Shown here in pieces: positions 17,687-26,228 of a DNA stretch of 64,000 nt. The stretch is from a bacterium (GTDB lineage: Bacteria > Myxococcota_A > UBA9160 > UBA4427), in contig JANSYR010000007.1 in assembly GCA_024742285.1 (NCBI GenBank), forward strand, positions 248,001 to 312,000. The letters are read 5' to 3'. The position numbers and the translations under genes are program-made. Under the pieces are notes generated by a model that saw only the letters and a program-made list of their open reading frames with translations, was not told the DNA's origin and ran no database searches. Numbering within the stretch: position 1 is the first letter of the stretch; each line of letters opens with the position of its first letter.

Positions 17687-18751
17687 CTAGAGATCCCAGA
17701 AGAAGTCCGCGTTCGTGAGCTCTTCCCCGCCCTCGCCCGCGCGCTCCCCCTGCTCCGCCGGCGCGAGAAGATCGTCCCCGCGCTCGATGCGATCGACGAG
17801 CTCCTCGAGGTCCCGCGTCTCGTCCTCCCAGTAGGCGTCGGTCCCGAAATGCGGGAACGCATCCGGGAAGGCCGGATCGTCCCATCGGCGAGCGATCCAC
17901 CCGGCATAGAAGACGAACCGGAATCCGCGCAGGGGCTCGATCAGGGAGAACGTTCCCTCGTCGAAATCGCGGAACGTCCGATAGGCGTCGACCAGGAGAC
18001 GGCGTTGGCGATCCGCCTCCGCGTCGCGCCCGGGCACGAGCATCCAGACGTCCTGGACCGGCGGGCCGATCACCATGTCGTCGAAGTCGAGGAAGAACCA
18101 GCCTTCGTCGCCACGCAGCAGATTGCCCGCATGGCAGTCCCCGTGGATCGGCTGGACGGCGACCCCTCGACTCCGCTCCCGGTAGATCGCGACCAGCCGC
18201 TCCACCGCCCCCGCGTAGCGGGCATGGCACGAAGGCGGCAGCCAGCCTCCGTCTTCGAGCAGCGCGAGCGCGTCGAGCGGCCCCTGCTCCGGATCGAGAG
18301 GGCGACGGTTCGGCGCGCCCAAGTCCGCGGCGATCGCGTGGATCCGCGCCATCAGGCGCCCGAGCACGCCGAGCTCGTCGTCCGCCAGCTCGTCCGGGGA
18401 GCGGCCGCCGGTGCGCGGCCAGATCGCGTAGTGGATGTCGTCGTCGGTATGGAGCGTGTCGCCGTCGGGGAAGCGGAGCGGCGCGCAGACCGGAATCTCC
18501 GCCTCGACCAGCGCCGAGAGAAGTCGATGCTCGTCCAGGATGGTCTCCCGGGACCAGCGACCGGGCCGGTAGAACTTCGCGACCACGTGACGACCGTCTT
18601 CGAGCCGGACGTCGTAGACCCGGTTCTCGAGCGCATTCAGCGCGAAGCAGTGGCCCGAGGGGGCGTGCCCCGCCGCCTCGACCGCCGCGAGGACCCGCGC
18701 GGGCGTGAGCCCCAGGAAGGAAGCGCGCAGATCCTGGGTGGGCTGACTCAT
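17687..18751 (-). CDS. srkA: Stress response kinase A (YihE/RdoA family)
   Basis: 354 residues, choline/aminoglycoside-kinase-like fold. ALNALENRVYDV near the N-terminus is the SrkA hallmark; VVAKFYRPGRWS carries the ATP-binding Lys; IHGDCHAGNLL is the catalytic loop, and WFFLDFDDMVIGPP the metal-binding Asp segment. In E. coli SrkA is a Ser/Thr kinase that counters MazEF-type killing and envelope stress; it is often paired with dsbA, which is not seen here. The acidic tail after residue ~320 is poorly conserved. An ATG four codons upstream (18763) is an alternative. Convergent with the metalloprotease gene. Confidence 0.9.
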   Translation of the reverse strand: MSQPTQDLRASFLGLTPARVLAAVEAAGHAPSGHCFALNALENRVYDVRLEDGRHVVAKFYRPGRWSRETILDEHRLLSALVEAEIPVCAPLRFPDGDTLHTDDDIHYAIWPRTGGRSPDELADDELGVLGRLMARIHAIAADLGAPNRRPLDPEQGPLDALALLEDGGWLPPSCHARYAGAVERLVAIYRERSRGVAVQPIHGDCHAGNLLRGDEGWFFLDFDDMVIGPPVQDVWMLVPGRDAEADRQRRLLVDAYRTFRDFDEGTFSLIEPLRGFRFVFYAGWIARRWDDPAFPDAFPHFGTDAYWEDETRDLEELVDRIERGDDLLAPAEQGERAGEGGEELTNADFFWDL

Positions 18752-18968
18752 GGTTCGGAGCATACCCCGGCCCGGATTTGCCCCGCAGGAGGTGTTTCGA
18801 TAAGTTTTTCAGCCACTTAGGGGTAGTACCGCCCCCCGCTCGTGGCCATGGAGCAAGCTCGTCGGCCCTCGCCGGATCGATCGCCCCCCACGTAGGCCCG
18901 GCCAGCTCCCATCCCAGCCTCGCTCCTCTCGTCTTCCCACCCCCGACCGCCCATGAACGGAGCCCCCC

Positions 18969-20960
18969 GTGTCCTCGATCGACTCCCGCCCCGAACGCGA
19001 CCGCCCGTGGATGTTCCGGACCTACTCCGGACACAGCTCCGCCAAGGCGAGCAACGCTCTCTATCGAAGCAATCTGGCCAAGGGCCAGACGGGTCTCTCC
19101 GTCGCCTTCGATCTCCCGACCCAGACCGGCTACGACTCGGACCACCCGCTCTCCCGCGGCGAGGTCGGCAAGGTCGGCGTCCCGATCTGCCACATCGACG
19201 ACATGCAGGTCCTCTTCGACGAGATCCCGCTCGAGAAGATGAACACGTCGATGACGATCAACGCGACCGCGGCGTGGCTCCTCTCGCTCTACATCGCGAC
19301 CGCCGAGCGCCAGGGCACGGATCAGAGCGCCCTCCGCGGCACGACCCAGAACGACATCATCACGGAGTACCTGTCGCGCGGCACGTTCGTATTCCCTCCG
19401 GAGGCGTCCATGCGCCTCACGAGCGAGATCGTCTCGTACACCGTCGACCACGTTCCGAACTGGAACCCGATGAACGTCTGCTCCTACCACCTCCAGGAAG
19501 CAGGGGCGACGCCGGTCCAGGAGATCGCCTACTCGATGGCGAACGCGATCTCGATCCTCGACGTCGTGCGCGCCATGCCCGAGGTCGACGACGAGACGCT
19601 GTCGCGGGTCTTCGGTCGGATCTCGTTCTTCCTGAACGCGGGCATCCGCTTCGTGGAAGAGATGTGCAAGTGCCGCGCGATGAACCAGCTCTGGGAGGAG
19701 ATCGGTCGGGATCGCTACGGCATCACGAACGAGAAGATGCTCCGACTCCGCTACGGCGTGCAGGTCAACAGCCTGGGCCTGACCGAGGCGCAGCCCGAGA
19801 ACAACATCATCCGGATCGCCCTCGAGGCCCTCGGCGTGACGCTCAGCAAGCGCGCCCGGGCGCGTTCGCTCCAGCTTCCGGCCTGGAACGAGGCCCTTGG
19901 CCTGCCGCGCCCATGGGACCAGCAGCTCTCCCTGCGCACCCAGCAGATCCTCGCCTACGAGACGGACCTGCTCGAGTACGGTGATCTCTTCGACGGCTCC
20001 CACGTGGTCGAGGCCAAGACGGCGGCGCTGCTCGAAGAGGCGCGCGCCGAGCTCCAAAGCGTCCTCGACATGGGGGGCGCGGTCACGGCGGTCGAGAACG
20101 CGTACATGAAGCAGAAGCTCGTCGAGAGCCAGACGGAACGGCTGCGCGCGATCGAGAGCGGGGAGATGACCGTCGTCGGCGTGAACGAGTACATCGAAGC
20201 CGTCGACTCGCCGCTCGTCGAGGAAGGTGCGGGCTCGATCCTCAAGGTCGACGAGAGCGCCGAGCGCGAGCAGATCGCGTCCCTCGAAGCCTTCCGCAAC
20301 CGCCGCAACGCGGCGGACGCCGCCGCCGCGCTCAAGAACCTCGAGGACGTGATCAAGAACGGCGGCAACATCATGGCGCCTTCGATCGCGGCCGCGAAGG
20401 CGGGCGTGACGACCGGCGAGTGGTCGCAGATCCTGCGGGACGTGTTCGGGGAATACCGTGCCCCGACCGGCGTCGTCGCGGCGCCGGTCGCGGAAGCCAG
20501 CGAGGACGTGAATCAGGTCCGCAAGCGCGTGGACGCACTGTCCGAGACCCTCGGCCGTCGACTCAAGATCCTCGTCGGCAAGCCGGGCCTCGACGGCCAC
20601 AGCAACGGCGCCGAGCAGATCGCGGTGAAGGCCCGCGACGTCGGCATGGAGGTCGTCTACGACGGCATCCGTCTCACGCCCCAGGAGATCGTGCAGTCGG
20701 CCCAGGACGAGGGCGTGCACGTGATCGGTCTCTCGATCCTCTCGGGCTCCCACGGCGTCCTGGTGACCGACGTGGTCGAGCAGCTGAAGGACGCGGGCAT
20801 GGGCACGATCCCCGTCGTGGTGGGCGGGATCATCCCGGACGACGACGCCGAGAAGCTCGAGGCAGCCGGCGTCCGCCGGGTCTATACGCCCAAGGACTTC
20901 GACTTGACCCGGATCATGGACGAGATCGTCGACGTGGTCGCCGAGTCGAATGACGGCTGA
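18969..20960 (+). CDS. ecm: Ethylmalonyl-CoA mutase (MeaA/Ecm), adenosylcobalamin-dependent
   Basis: 663 residues in one chain, with a substrate domain (about 1-510) and a C-terminal B12-binding domain (about 525-655) carrying DGHSNG (the DxHxxG cobalt-ligand motif) and SILSGSH. The near-N-terminal RPWMFRTYSGHSSAKASNALYR and WNEALGLPRPWDQQ, and the single ~660-residue chain, fit MeaA/Ecm rather than the larger (~720 residue) methylmalonyl-CoA mutases. Ecm converts (2R)-ethylmalonyl-CoA to (2S)-methylsuccinyl-CoA in the ethylmalonyl-CoA pathway of acetyl-CoA assimilation. It is followed 26 bp later by its chaperone meaB. The 217-bp upstream gap must hold the promoter. A related acyl-CoA mutase of unknown specificity is the alternative. 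Confidence 0.9.
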   Translation: MSSIDSRPERDRPWMFRTYSGHSSAKASNALYRSNLAKGQTGLSVAFDLPTQTGYDSDHPLSRGEVGKVGVPICHIDDMQVLFDEIPLEKMNTSMTINATAAWLLSLYIATAERQGTDQSALRGTTQNDIITEYLSRGTFVFPPEASMRLTSEIVSYTVDHVPNWNPMNVCSYHLQEAGATPVQEIAYSMANAISILDVVRAMPEVDDETLSRVFGRISFFLNAGIRFVEEMCKCRAMNQLWEEIGRDRYGITNEKMLRLRYGVQVNSLGLTEAQPENNIIRIALEALGVTLSKRARARSLQLPAWNEALGLPRPWDQQLSLRTQQILAYETDLLEYGDLFDGSHVVEAKTAALLEEARAELQSVLDMGGAVTAVENAYMKQKLVESQTERLRAIESGEMTVVGVNEYIEAVDSPLVEEGAGSILKVDESAEREQIASLEAFRNRRNAADAAAALKNLEDVIKNGGNIMAPSIAAAKAGVTTGEWSQILRDVFGEYRAPTGVVAAPVAEASEDVNQVRKRVDALSETLGRRLKILVGKPGLDGHSNGAEQIAVKARDVGMEVVYDGIRLTPQEIVQSAQDEGVHVIGLSILSGSHGVLVTDVVEQLKDAGMGTIPVVVGGIIPDDDAEKLEAAGVRRVYTPKDFDLTRIMDEIVDVVAESNDG

Positions 20961-20986
20961 AAACGGCGACGGCGTCGCGGCTTCGC

Positions 20987-22024
20987 ATGACGGCTGATTC
21001 CGCGAACCCGGGGTCTCGGGCCGAGCTGGAGGCCGCCCGGAAGCTCGCGGAGCGCGTCTGCGCGGGCGAGCGATCGGCGATCAGCCAGGCGCTCAATGCC
21101 GTCGACGACAACCGCCCGGACCATCGGGAGGCGCGGCTCGCCCTCCTCGATGCGGTGGCGTCCCACGCCCGGGGTGTCCGGATCGGCGTGACCGGGGCCC
21201 CCGGCGCAGGCAAGTCGACGCTGCTCGATGCGCTGGTGTCCGGGCTGCGGGAACGCGACCGGTCGGTCGGCGTGCTCGCCGTCGATCCTTCGAGCCAGCG
21301 GACCGGGGGCGCACTGCTGGGCGACCGGATGCGGCTCAGCTCCTCGGCCCGCGACGCAGGCGTCTTCCTCCGCTCCCTCGCGGCGCGGGACCAGCTGGGC
21401 GGCCTCTCCGAGGTGACCGGTCCCTCCCTCGACATCCTCTCCGCCGCACTCGACTACGTGTTCGTCGAGACGGTCGGTGTGGGCCAGTCCGAGGCGCAGG
21501 TGATCGACGTGGTCGACACCCTCGTCTTCGTGGCCCAGCCCGCGGCCGGAGATCTGATCCAGTTCATGAAGGCGGGCATCCTCGAGTGGCCCGACCTCTT
21601 CTTCGTGAACAAGTCGGACCTGGGCGACGTCGCCACCCGGGCCGCGGCCGAGCTCCGCGCGGGCCTCGACCTGGGCCAGCGCCGCGACCCCGATCGCGTC
21701 CCGCCGGTGCTCACGGGCTCGGCCCGCGACGGCCTCGGCATCGATGCATTGATCGACGGCCTCGAGGAGCACACGGCCTACCTCGCGGCGCGCGGTCTCG
21801 GGGAGGCGCGCCGCCGCGAAGGGCGAAGCAAGCGCATCGAGCACGCGCTCCAGGTCCGGTACGGCCGGTTCGGGGTGGCGAAGCTCGGCTCGGCGAAGGA
21901 CCTCGCCACGGCGATCGAGGCGGATCCGAGCGTCTCCGTCGATCGCATGGTCGATGCACTCGGTCGGCGGATCGAGCGCGCCCTGACCCGGGCCGAGGCG
22001 CCGGACGACCCGCGTGGCGCGTGA
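20987..22024 (+). CDS. meaB: MeaB-type G-protein chaperone of the B12 mutase
   Basis: 345 residues, ArgK/MeaB family P-loop GTPase. Walker A GVTGAPGAGKSTLLDAL, the following VLAVDPSSQRTGGALLGDRMR, switch region FVETVGVGQSE, and NKSD (FVNKSDLGD) for guanine specificity are all intact. MeaB protects and reloads adenosylcobalamin-dependent mutases; its position 26 bp after ecm makes that mutase its partner. The sequence ATGACGGCTGA at its start also occurs at the end of ecm (20950), an 11-bp direct repeat 37 bp apart. The last 11 bp overlap the next small gene. Confidence 0.95.
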   Translation: MTADSANPGSRAELEAARKLAERVCAGERSAISQALNAVDDNRPDHREARLALLDAVASHARGVRIGVTGAPGAGKSTLLDALVSGLRERDRSVGVLAVDPSSQRTGGALLGDRMRLSSSARDAGVFLRSLAARDQLGGLSEVTGPSLDILSAALDYVFVETVGVGQSEAQVIDVVDTLVFVAQPAAGDLIQFMKAGILEWPDLFFVNKSDLGDVATRAAAELRAGLDLGQRRDPDRVPPVLTGSARDGLGIDALIDGLEEHTAYLAARGLGEARRREGRSKRIEHALQVRYGRFGVAKLGSAKDLATAIEADPSVSVDRMVDALGRRIERALTRAEAPDDPRGA

Positions 22025-22217
22025 TCCGCTCCGACCGCCGGGCCGCGGAGGCCTTTTCGGCCGGGTCGTACGGACCGTGCTGATCGCGCTGCTCGTCGCC
22101 TTCACGGTCGGCTTCGTGATCGGCACGCTCCTGCGTCGCCAGCTCGAAGAACCCGTCCGGTACTACGGCCACCTGGACGAGCGACACTACGAAGCGACAC
22201 GCGCGCTCCAGACCTGA
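22014..22217 (+). CDS. Small single-pass membrane protein, unknown
   Basis: 67 residues from a GTG that overlaps the end of meaB by 11 bp. It has one clear transmembrane helix (VLIALLVAFTVGFVIGTLL, about residues 22-40), a basic flank before and after it (RR), and a short charged tail (YYGHLDERHYEATRALQT). I do not recognise a family. The overlap with meaB suggests it is the last gene of the ecm-meaB transcription unit. It may be real or a chance frame; the helix flanked by basic residues favours a real gene. Confidence 0.5.
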   Translation: MARDPLRPPGRGGLFGRVVRTVLIALLVAFTVGFVIGTLLRRQLEEPVRYYGHLDERHYEATRALQT

Positions 22218-22409
22218 ACGACCGACGCCCTCTCGCCCGCACCTTCTCCCGCACGGTGTGCCGCGCTCCGCTCGCGCCCCTCCGTCGAAACGCGTAGACG
22301 CCTTCGGCGAAAGAGTCGCATTCGGCGGACGCTCGTCGAATCCGCGCGATTCCCTCGTTCCGAGCGACCGAAACCCGCTACCTTGCCAGGGCATTGGGGG
22401 GCGACGGTG

Positions 22410-23918
22410 ATGGAACGATCTCGCCAGACGGCGTCCGAGCCACCGCGATCGGAGAGCCCCTTCCCGGGTCGGTCGACATCCGGGGAGCGACCGGCGCACG
22501 CGCCCACCGGACATCGGGTCGAGGGCGGACCGCTGCGGGCCGTCGACTGGTTCCTCCCGGAATCGGCCACGCTGCCGGACCACGACGCGCTGCGACGCGC
22601 GCGCCTCACGATCAGCGTCTCCTTCGTCGCCGGGTGCACCGTGCTCGCGACGCTGATCGCGGCGACCGACCAACCCGACTCGTGGAAGATCCGGCTCCTC
22701 TCCTACGCCCTCGGCCTCCTGCTCGTCGCCACGCCCCTCGCGTTCAAGGCGGGCGTGCCGGTTCGATGGCTGGGGCACGGCGTCGTCGCGATCATGGCGG
22801 GCTACGCGCTCTCGCTGGCCGGGGCGACTGGCGGGCGGGATACCGGCGGGTTCTTCCTCGCCATGCTCACACCGCTGCCCGCGGTGCTCCTGCTCGGCCG
22901 CCGCGCCGGCACGTACTGGGCCGTCGGCCTCGCGCTCGGCATGGGCGCCCTCGCAACCGCCTTCCAGCTCGGCGCGCAAGAGATCGTGTCGCCGTTGCAG
23001 AGCGAGGTCGCTCGTTGGAGCTTCTGGGGATGCATCGCGGGCATCGCCGGAACCTGCGGCGTCGCGTCGATCTACGAGTCGCTCCAGGCACGCACCCTCG
23101 CGCGACTCGTCGAGGCGAAGCGGCTCGCCGACCGCGAGCACGAGCGACGCCTCGAGCTCGAAGCCGGCTTCCGGGCCGACCTCGAGCGACTCGTCGAGGA
23201 ACGCACCCGGGAGCTCCGGGAGTCTCGCGAGCAGCTGCGTCACGCGGACCGGCTGGCCTCGATCGGCACCCTCGCCGCCGGCGTCGCGCACCAGATCAAC
23301 AATCCGGTCGGTGCGATTCTGCTCGGCTCGGAGCTCGCCCTCAGCGACGACGACGCGGGAGCGGGCGAGGAGCGCTATCGCGAGACGTTGGAACGGATCC
23401 GGATCGACGCCGAACGGTGCGGGGAGATCGTGCGCAACCTGCTTCGGTTCTCGCGACGCGCCGTCGCAAATCACGACGACCTGGACCTGAACGAAGTCCT
23501 CGAGCGCGCGATCGAGACGCTCGGGACCTCGGGTCGGCAGGTCGAGCTCGTTCGATCCGGAGAGGCGTTACCGCTTCTCGCGAACGCGATCGAGCTCGAA
23601 CAGGTGATCCTGAACCTGGTGACCAACGCGGTCCAATCGGGCGCGGAGACGATCTCGGTCTCGGCACGCCGCGTCCAGGACGAGGCCCAGCTGGAGGTCG
23701 CCGACGACGGGTGCGGGATCCGCGAAGACGACCGGGACAGAGTCTTCGACCCCTTCTTCACGACCCGCCCGACGGAGGGCGGAACCGGCCTCGGCCTGAG
23801 CATGGCCCACCGCATCGTCGAAGATCACGGCGGGCGGATCGGGGTCGACTCCAAGCCCGGGCGCGGCACCCGGTTCTTCGTGTCGTTGCCCCTGCGTGGC
23901 GAGTCGTGCGAGCCCTGA
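22410..23918 (+). CDS. Membrane sensor histidine kinase (HisKA/HATPase, NtrB-like)
   Basis: 502 residues. A disordered N-terminus (about 1-55), then roughly six hydrophobic helices (about 70-235), a coiled coil (ARLVEAKRLADREHERRLELE, about 240-280), the H-box GVAHQINNPVGAIL with the phospho-acceptor His, and a HATPase domain with N-box LVTNAVQS, G1 DDGCGI, F-box DPFFTTRP and G2 GGTGLGLS. The HQINNP motif is typical of kinases that feed NtrC-like or orphan regulators. No response regulator is adjacent, so it is an orphan kinase. The membrane helices with no periplasmic domain suggest an intramembrane sensor. The in-frame ATG at 22383 is an alternative start. Confidence 0.85.
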   Translation: MERSRQTASEPPRSESPFPGRSTSGERPAHAPTGHRVEGGPLRAVDWFLPESATLPDHDALRRARLTISVSFVAGCTVLATLIAATDQPDSWKIRLLSYALGLLLVATPLAFKAGVPVRWLGHGVVAIMAGYALSLAGATGGRDTGGFFLAMLTPLPAVLLLGRRAGTYWAVGLALGMGALATAFQLGAQEIVSPLQSEVARWSFWGCIAGIAGTCGVASIYESLQARTLARLVEAKRLADREHERRLELEAGFRADLERLVEERTRELRESREQLRHADRLASIGTLAAGVAHQINNPVGAILLGSELALSDDDAGAGEERYRETLERIRIDAERCGEIVRNLLRFSRRAVANHDDLDLNEVLERAIETLGTSGRQVELVRSGEALPLLANAIELEQVILNLVTNAVQSGAETISVSARRVQDEAQLEVADDGCGIREDDRDRVFDPFFTTRPTEGGTGLGLSMAHRIVEDHGGRIGVDSKPGRGTRFFVSLPLRGESCEP

Positions 23919-24190
23919 TCCGGAACGCCAACCTCTTCGATACGGACACCCTCGACTTCGTCGGCGAGCGCACGCTCGTGATCCAAGACCGGAGGATCGA
24001 CGCCATCGAAGGCGCCGCGCCCGCGAGCGCGGACCGGGTCGTCGAGGCCGCCGGTCGATTCGCCTTGCCGGGACTGATCGACGCCCACGTCCACTTCCGG
24101 CTCGTGAGTCTCGACTTCCGCCGCCGGTCGATCATGACCGAGGTCGAGTTCGGGATCCTCATGGCCCGCCTCACGCGACCGCGTCGCTAG
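23906..24190 (+). pseudogene. Truncated amidohydrolase (N-terminal fragment)
   Basis: 94 residues from a GTG that overlaps the kinase gene by 13 bp. RNANLFDTDTLDFVGE, VIQDRRIDAIEG and ALPGLIDAHVHF are the N-terminal strands and metal-binding HxH of the imidazolonepropionase/dihydroorotase-like amidohydrolases, which are normally ~400 residues. The frame keeps the family pattern to MTEVEFGILMARLT, then becomes Arg-rich and stops after RPRR. The stop TAG (24188-24190) shares a CTAG with the stop of the opposite-strand adenosyltransferase (24187-24189). The rest of the enzyme is absent downstream, so this is a remnant, truncated at a boundary with the next operon. Confidence 0.7.
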
Positions 24191-24756
24191 TCCCCGCCCG
24201 TCCGCCCCACCCAGGCCACGTCCGCGACGCCCAGCCGCGCGTTCTCGTGGCGCGCGACCACGAAGAGCGCGTCGGAGAGCCGATTGAGGTACCGGAGCGA
24301 GTTCTCCTCGACGGACTCACCGTCGATCCTCGCCAGCCGGACCACCGCGCGCTCCGCCCGTCGACACACGGTCCGAGCGGCATGGAAGGCCGCCGCCGAG
24401 GGCGAGCCACCGGGCAGGATGAAGGTCTTCAGCTCCTCGAGGTCCGCCTCGAGCCGGTCGATGAGCGATTCGAGTGCTTCGATGTCGGCCTCCGCGATTC
24501 CGGCGATCCCGTACTTCTCGCGGTGCGCCGGGTCCGGCGTCGCCAGGGACGAGCCGAGATCGAAGAGTGCGCTCTGGACGCTCTGCAGCGTGTCCGCCAG
24601 CGCCGTGTCGCAACCGCTCGCCGCGGCGACCCCGACGACGGAGTTCAGCTCGTCCACGTCGCCATAGGCCGCGACGCGCAGCTCGTCCTTGCCGACGCGC
24701 TCGCCCCCGAAGAGGTCGGTCTGCCCGGCGTCGCCGCGCTTCGTATAGATCTTCAT
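24187..24756 (-). CDS. ATP:cob(I)alamin adenosyltransferase, PduO type
   Basis: 189 residues, PduO/MMAB family. The N-terminus KIYTKRGDAGQTDLFGGERVGKD contains the ATP-binding loop (TKxGDxGxT); GDVDELNS, the late RRAERAVV and LNRLSDALFVVAR are the conserved helix segments that hold ATP and cobalamin. It makes adenosylcobalamin, the cofactor of the Ecm mutase encoded 3 kb away. Start 24756 matches the family. It is the last gene of a minus-strand operon cysE-ccmH-adenosyltransferase, 16 bp after ccmH. The linkage to ecm-meaB is by proximity only; they are on opposite strands. Confidence 0.93.
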   Translation of the reverse strand: MKIYTKRGDAGQTDLFGGERVGKDELRVAAYGDVDELNSVVGVAAASGCDTALADTLQSVQSALFDLGSSLATPDPAHREKYGIAGIAEADIEALESLIDRLEADLEELKTFILPGGSPSAAAFHAARTVCRRAERAVVRLARIDGESVEENSLRYLNRLSDALFVVARHENARLGVADVAWVGRTGGD

Positions 24757-24772
24757 GAGTCCTGCTTCTCGC

Positions 24773-25288
24773 CTAGCGCCGGTTCGACAGCTCTTCGTCG
24801 ACGAGGCGCGCGAGCTCGTCGTCCTCGGGCGAAGTCGGCCCCGAGGGCGGTGCGGGCGGCGCCGAGTCGTCGTCCGGGTCGTCATCGTCTTCGTCGTCGT
24901 CGTCCCGCCGACCGACGATCCGCCGGAGTACGACGGCGACGAGTCCGCCGCCACCCAGGAAGCCAGCGACCGGGAAGACGTAGGCCCAGAGCGTGATCCC
25001 CTCCGCGGGCGGAGCGCCCTGGATCTCCTCACCGAAGCGGTCGATCAACATCGCGACCACCTCGTCCTTGGTCGCGCCGGCGGCCTCCTGGACCTGGATC
25101 CACTGGATCAGCTCACCCGCCTGCGGACTCGGACAGGACGCCAGCGTCCGCCCGGGACAGAAGGGGCTCATCAGCTCGGACGAGAGGTCCTGCGTGTACG
25201 GCCCCTCGTCCGCGCAGCCCGACAGAGCGAGCGCGAGCGCAGCGACGAGCACACCACGAAGCCAGGATTTCGCGCGGGATCGCGTCAC
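24773..25288 (-). CDS. ccmH: CcmH/CycL-like cytochrome c maturation lipoprotein
   Basis: 171 residues. Lipobox LALSGCAD gives a lipoprotein, then LSSELMSPFCPGRTLASCPSPQA, a divergent CcmH motif with two Cys six residues apart (FCPGRTLASC) in place of the usual LRCxxCQ. AGELIQWIQVQ and KDEVVAMLIDRFGEEI match CcmH, and one membrane helix (LWAYVFPVAGFLGGGGLVAVVLRRI) follows. The tail is a long acidic stretch (DDDDEDDDD). CcmH reduces or holds apocytochrome c thiols for System I haem attachment. No other ccm genes are adjacent, so this is an isolated copy. Between cysE and the adenosyltransferase, 4 and 16 bp apart. Confidence 0.8.
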   Translation of the reverse strand: MTRSRAKSWLRGVLVAALALALSGCADEGPYTQDLSSELMSPFCPGRTLASCPSPQAGELIQWIQVQEAAGATKDEVVAMLIDRFGEEIQGAPPAEGITLWAYVFPVAGFLGGGGLVAVVLRRIVGRRDDDDEDDDDPDDDSAPPAPPSGPTSPEDDELARLVDEELSNRR

Positions 25289-25292
25289 GGCT

Positions 25293-26228
25293 CTAGAGGT
25301 CCCATTGGAGCTGCATCGACTCCTCGTCTTCGCCCTTGACCAGCTGCCGCGGTGCCTCGGCCATCACGCGGCTGTTCGCCGGCACGCTCTCGGTCAGGAA
25401 GACGCTTCCGCCGATCACGCTGCCACGACCGATGACTGTATCTCCGCCGAGGATCGTCGCACCCGCGTAGATCGTGACGTCGTCCTCGATCGTCGGATGG
25501 CGCTTCTTCCCGCGCAGCTTCGAAGCATCGCGGAGCGACGCCGCCCCGATCGTCACGCCCTGGTAGAGCCGGACGCGGTCGCCGATGTGGGCGGTCTCGC
25601 CGATCACGATGCCGGTCCCGTGGTCGATGAAGAAATGGCTGCCGATCGTGGCGCCGGGATGGATGTCGATTCCCGTCCGGTCGTGGGCGTACTCGCTCAT
25701 GATCCGCGGCAGGAGCGGCACGCCGTAGCCGTGGAGCTCGTGGGCGATCCGATGGACCGCGAGGGCGCGGATCGCCGGGTAGGCGACGACGATCTCGTCG
25801 TAGCCCGCCGCGGCAGGATCTCCGGCGTAGGCGGCCTCGACGTCGTGGGAGAGCTGTTCCCGGAGCTTGACCAGGTTCTCGACGAAGCGGGTCGTCAGCG
25901 CCGCCGCGTCCGGCCCGTCTTCCGGCAGGTCGACCTGCTCGAGGAGCCTGAACAGACCTTCCGCCACGCCGGGCACCTCGGAGCGGAGCTCCGCCGGATC
26001 CACGCGGAAGCGCAGCAGCCGCTTCGCGCGGTCGACCCACTCGGTCACCAGGTTCGGGTCCAGGATCCCGCCGCACACGGTCTCCGACAGCACCGTCTCG
26101 TCGCAGCCCGCGAGGCCTTCGATCGCCTGCTCAAGGACCTCCTCCGGGCACGTGAACGAGCTCGTGGCGTCGTTTCGGATCGTGCGAAGGGTCGGGGTCG
26201 CCGTTCGCGACCTGGGATTGCTGGCCAT
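25293..26228 (-). CDS. cysE: Serine O-acetyltransferase
   Basis: 311 residues. The N-terminal helical part (about 1-185) and the C-terminal left-handed beta helix (about 190-290) are as in the EpsC/SrpH branch of serine acetyltransferases: IDIHPGATIGSHFFIDHGTGIVIGETA (catalytic His), LYQGVTIGA, KKRHPTIEDDVTIYAGATILGG. It makes O-acetylserine for cysteine synthesis. The longer N-terminal domain matches EpsC types. It heads an operon with ccmH and the cobalamin adenosyltransferase, an unusual combination. No T-box or riboswitch is seen upstream. Confidence 0.93.
   Translation of the reverse strand: MASNPRSRTATPTLRTIRNDATSSFTCPEEVLEQAIEGLAGCDETVLSETVCGGILDPNLVTEWVDRAKRLLRFRVDPAELRSEVPGVAEGLFRLLEQVDLPEDGPDAAALTTRFVENLVKLREQLSHDVEAAYAGDPAAAGYDEIVVAYPAIRALAVHRIAHELHGYGVPLLPRIMSEYAHDRTGIDIHPGATIGSHFFIDHGTGIVIGETAHIGDRVRLYQGVTIGAASLRDASKLRGKKRHPTIEDDVTIYAGATILGGDTVIGRGSVIGGSVFLTESVPANSRVMAEAPRQLVKGEDEESMQLQWDL

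Noticed and set aside
17598-20753. Long minus-strand open frame covering ecm and part of srkA
   Set aside because: Its left part crosses the srkA gene in another frame and its right part is antisense to ecm; composition is that of a shadow and no domain is seen.
20950-20999. Alternative meaB start at the first ATGACGGCTGA
   Set aside because: Reading from 20950 gives a stop after 15 codons, so the repeat cannot be an alternative start.
18764-24187. Cobalamin riboswitch controlling ecm or the adenosyltransferase
   Set aside because: I looked at the leaders of ecm, meaB and the cysE operon and saw no B12-box-like sequence or the long conserved fold. A cmsearch with the cobalamin riboswitch model would settle it.
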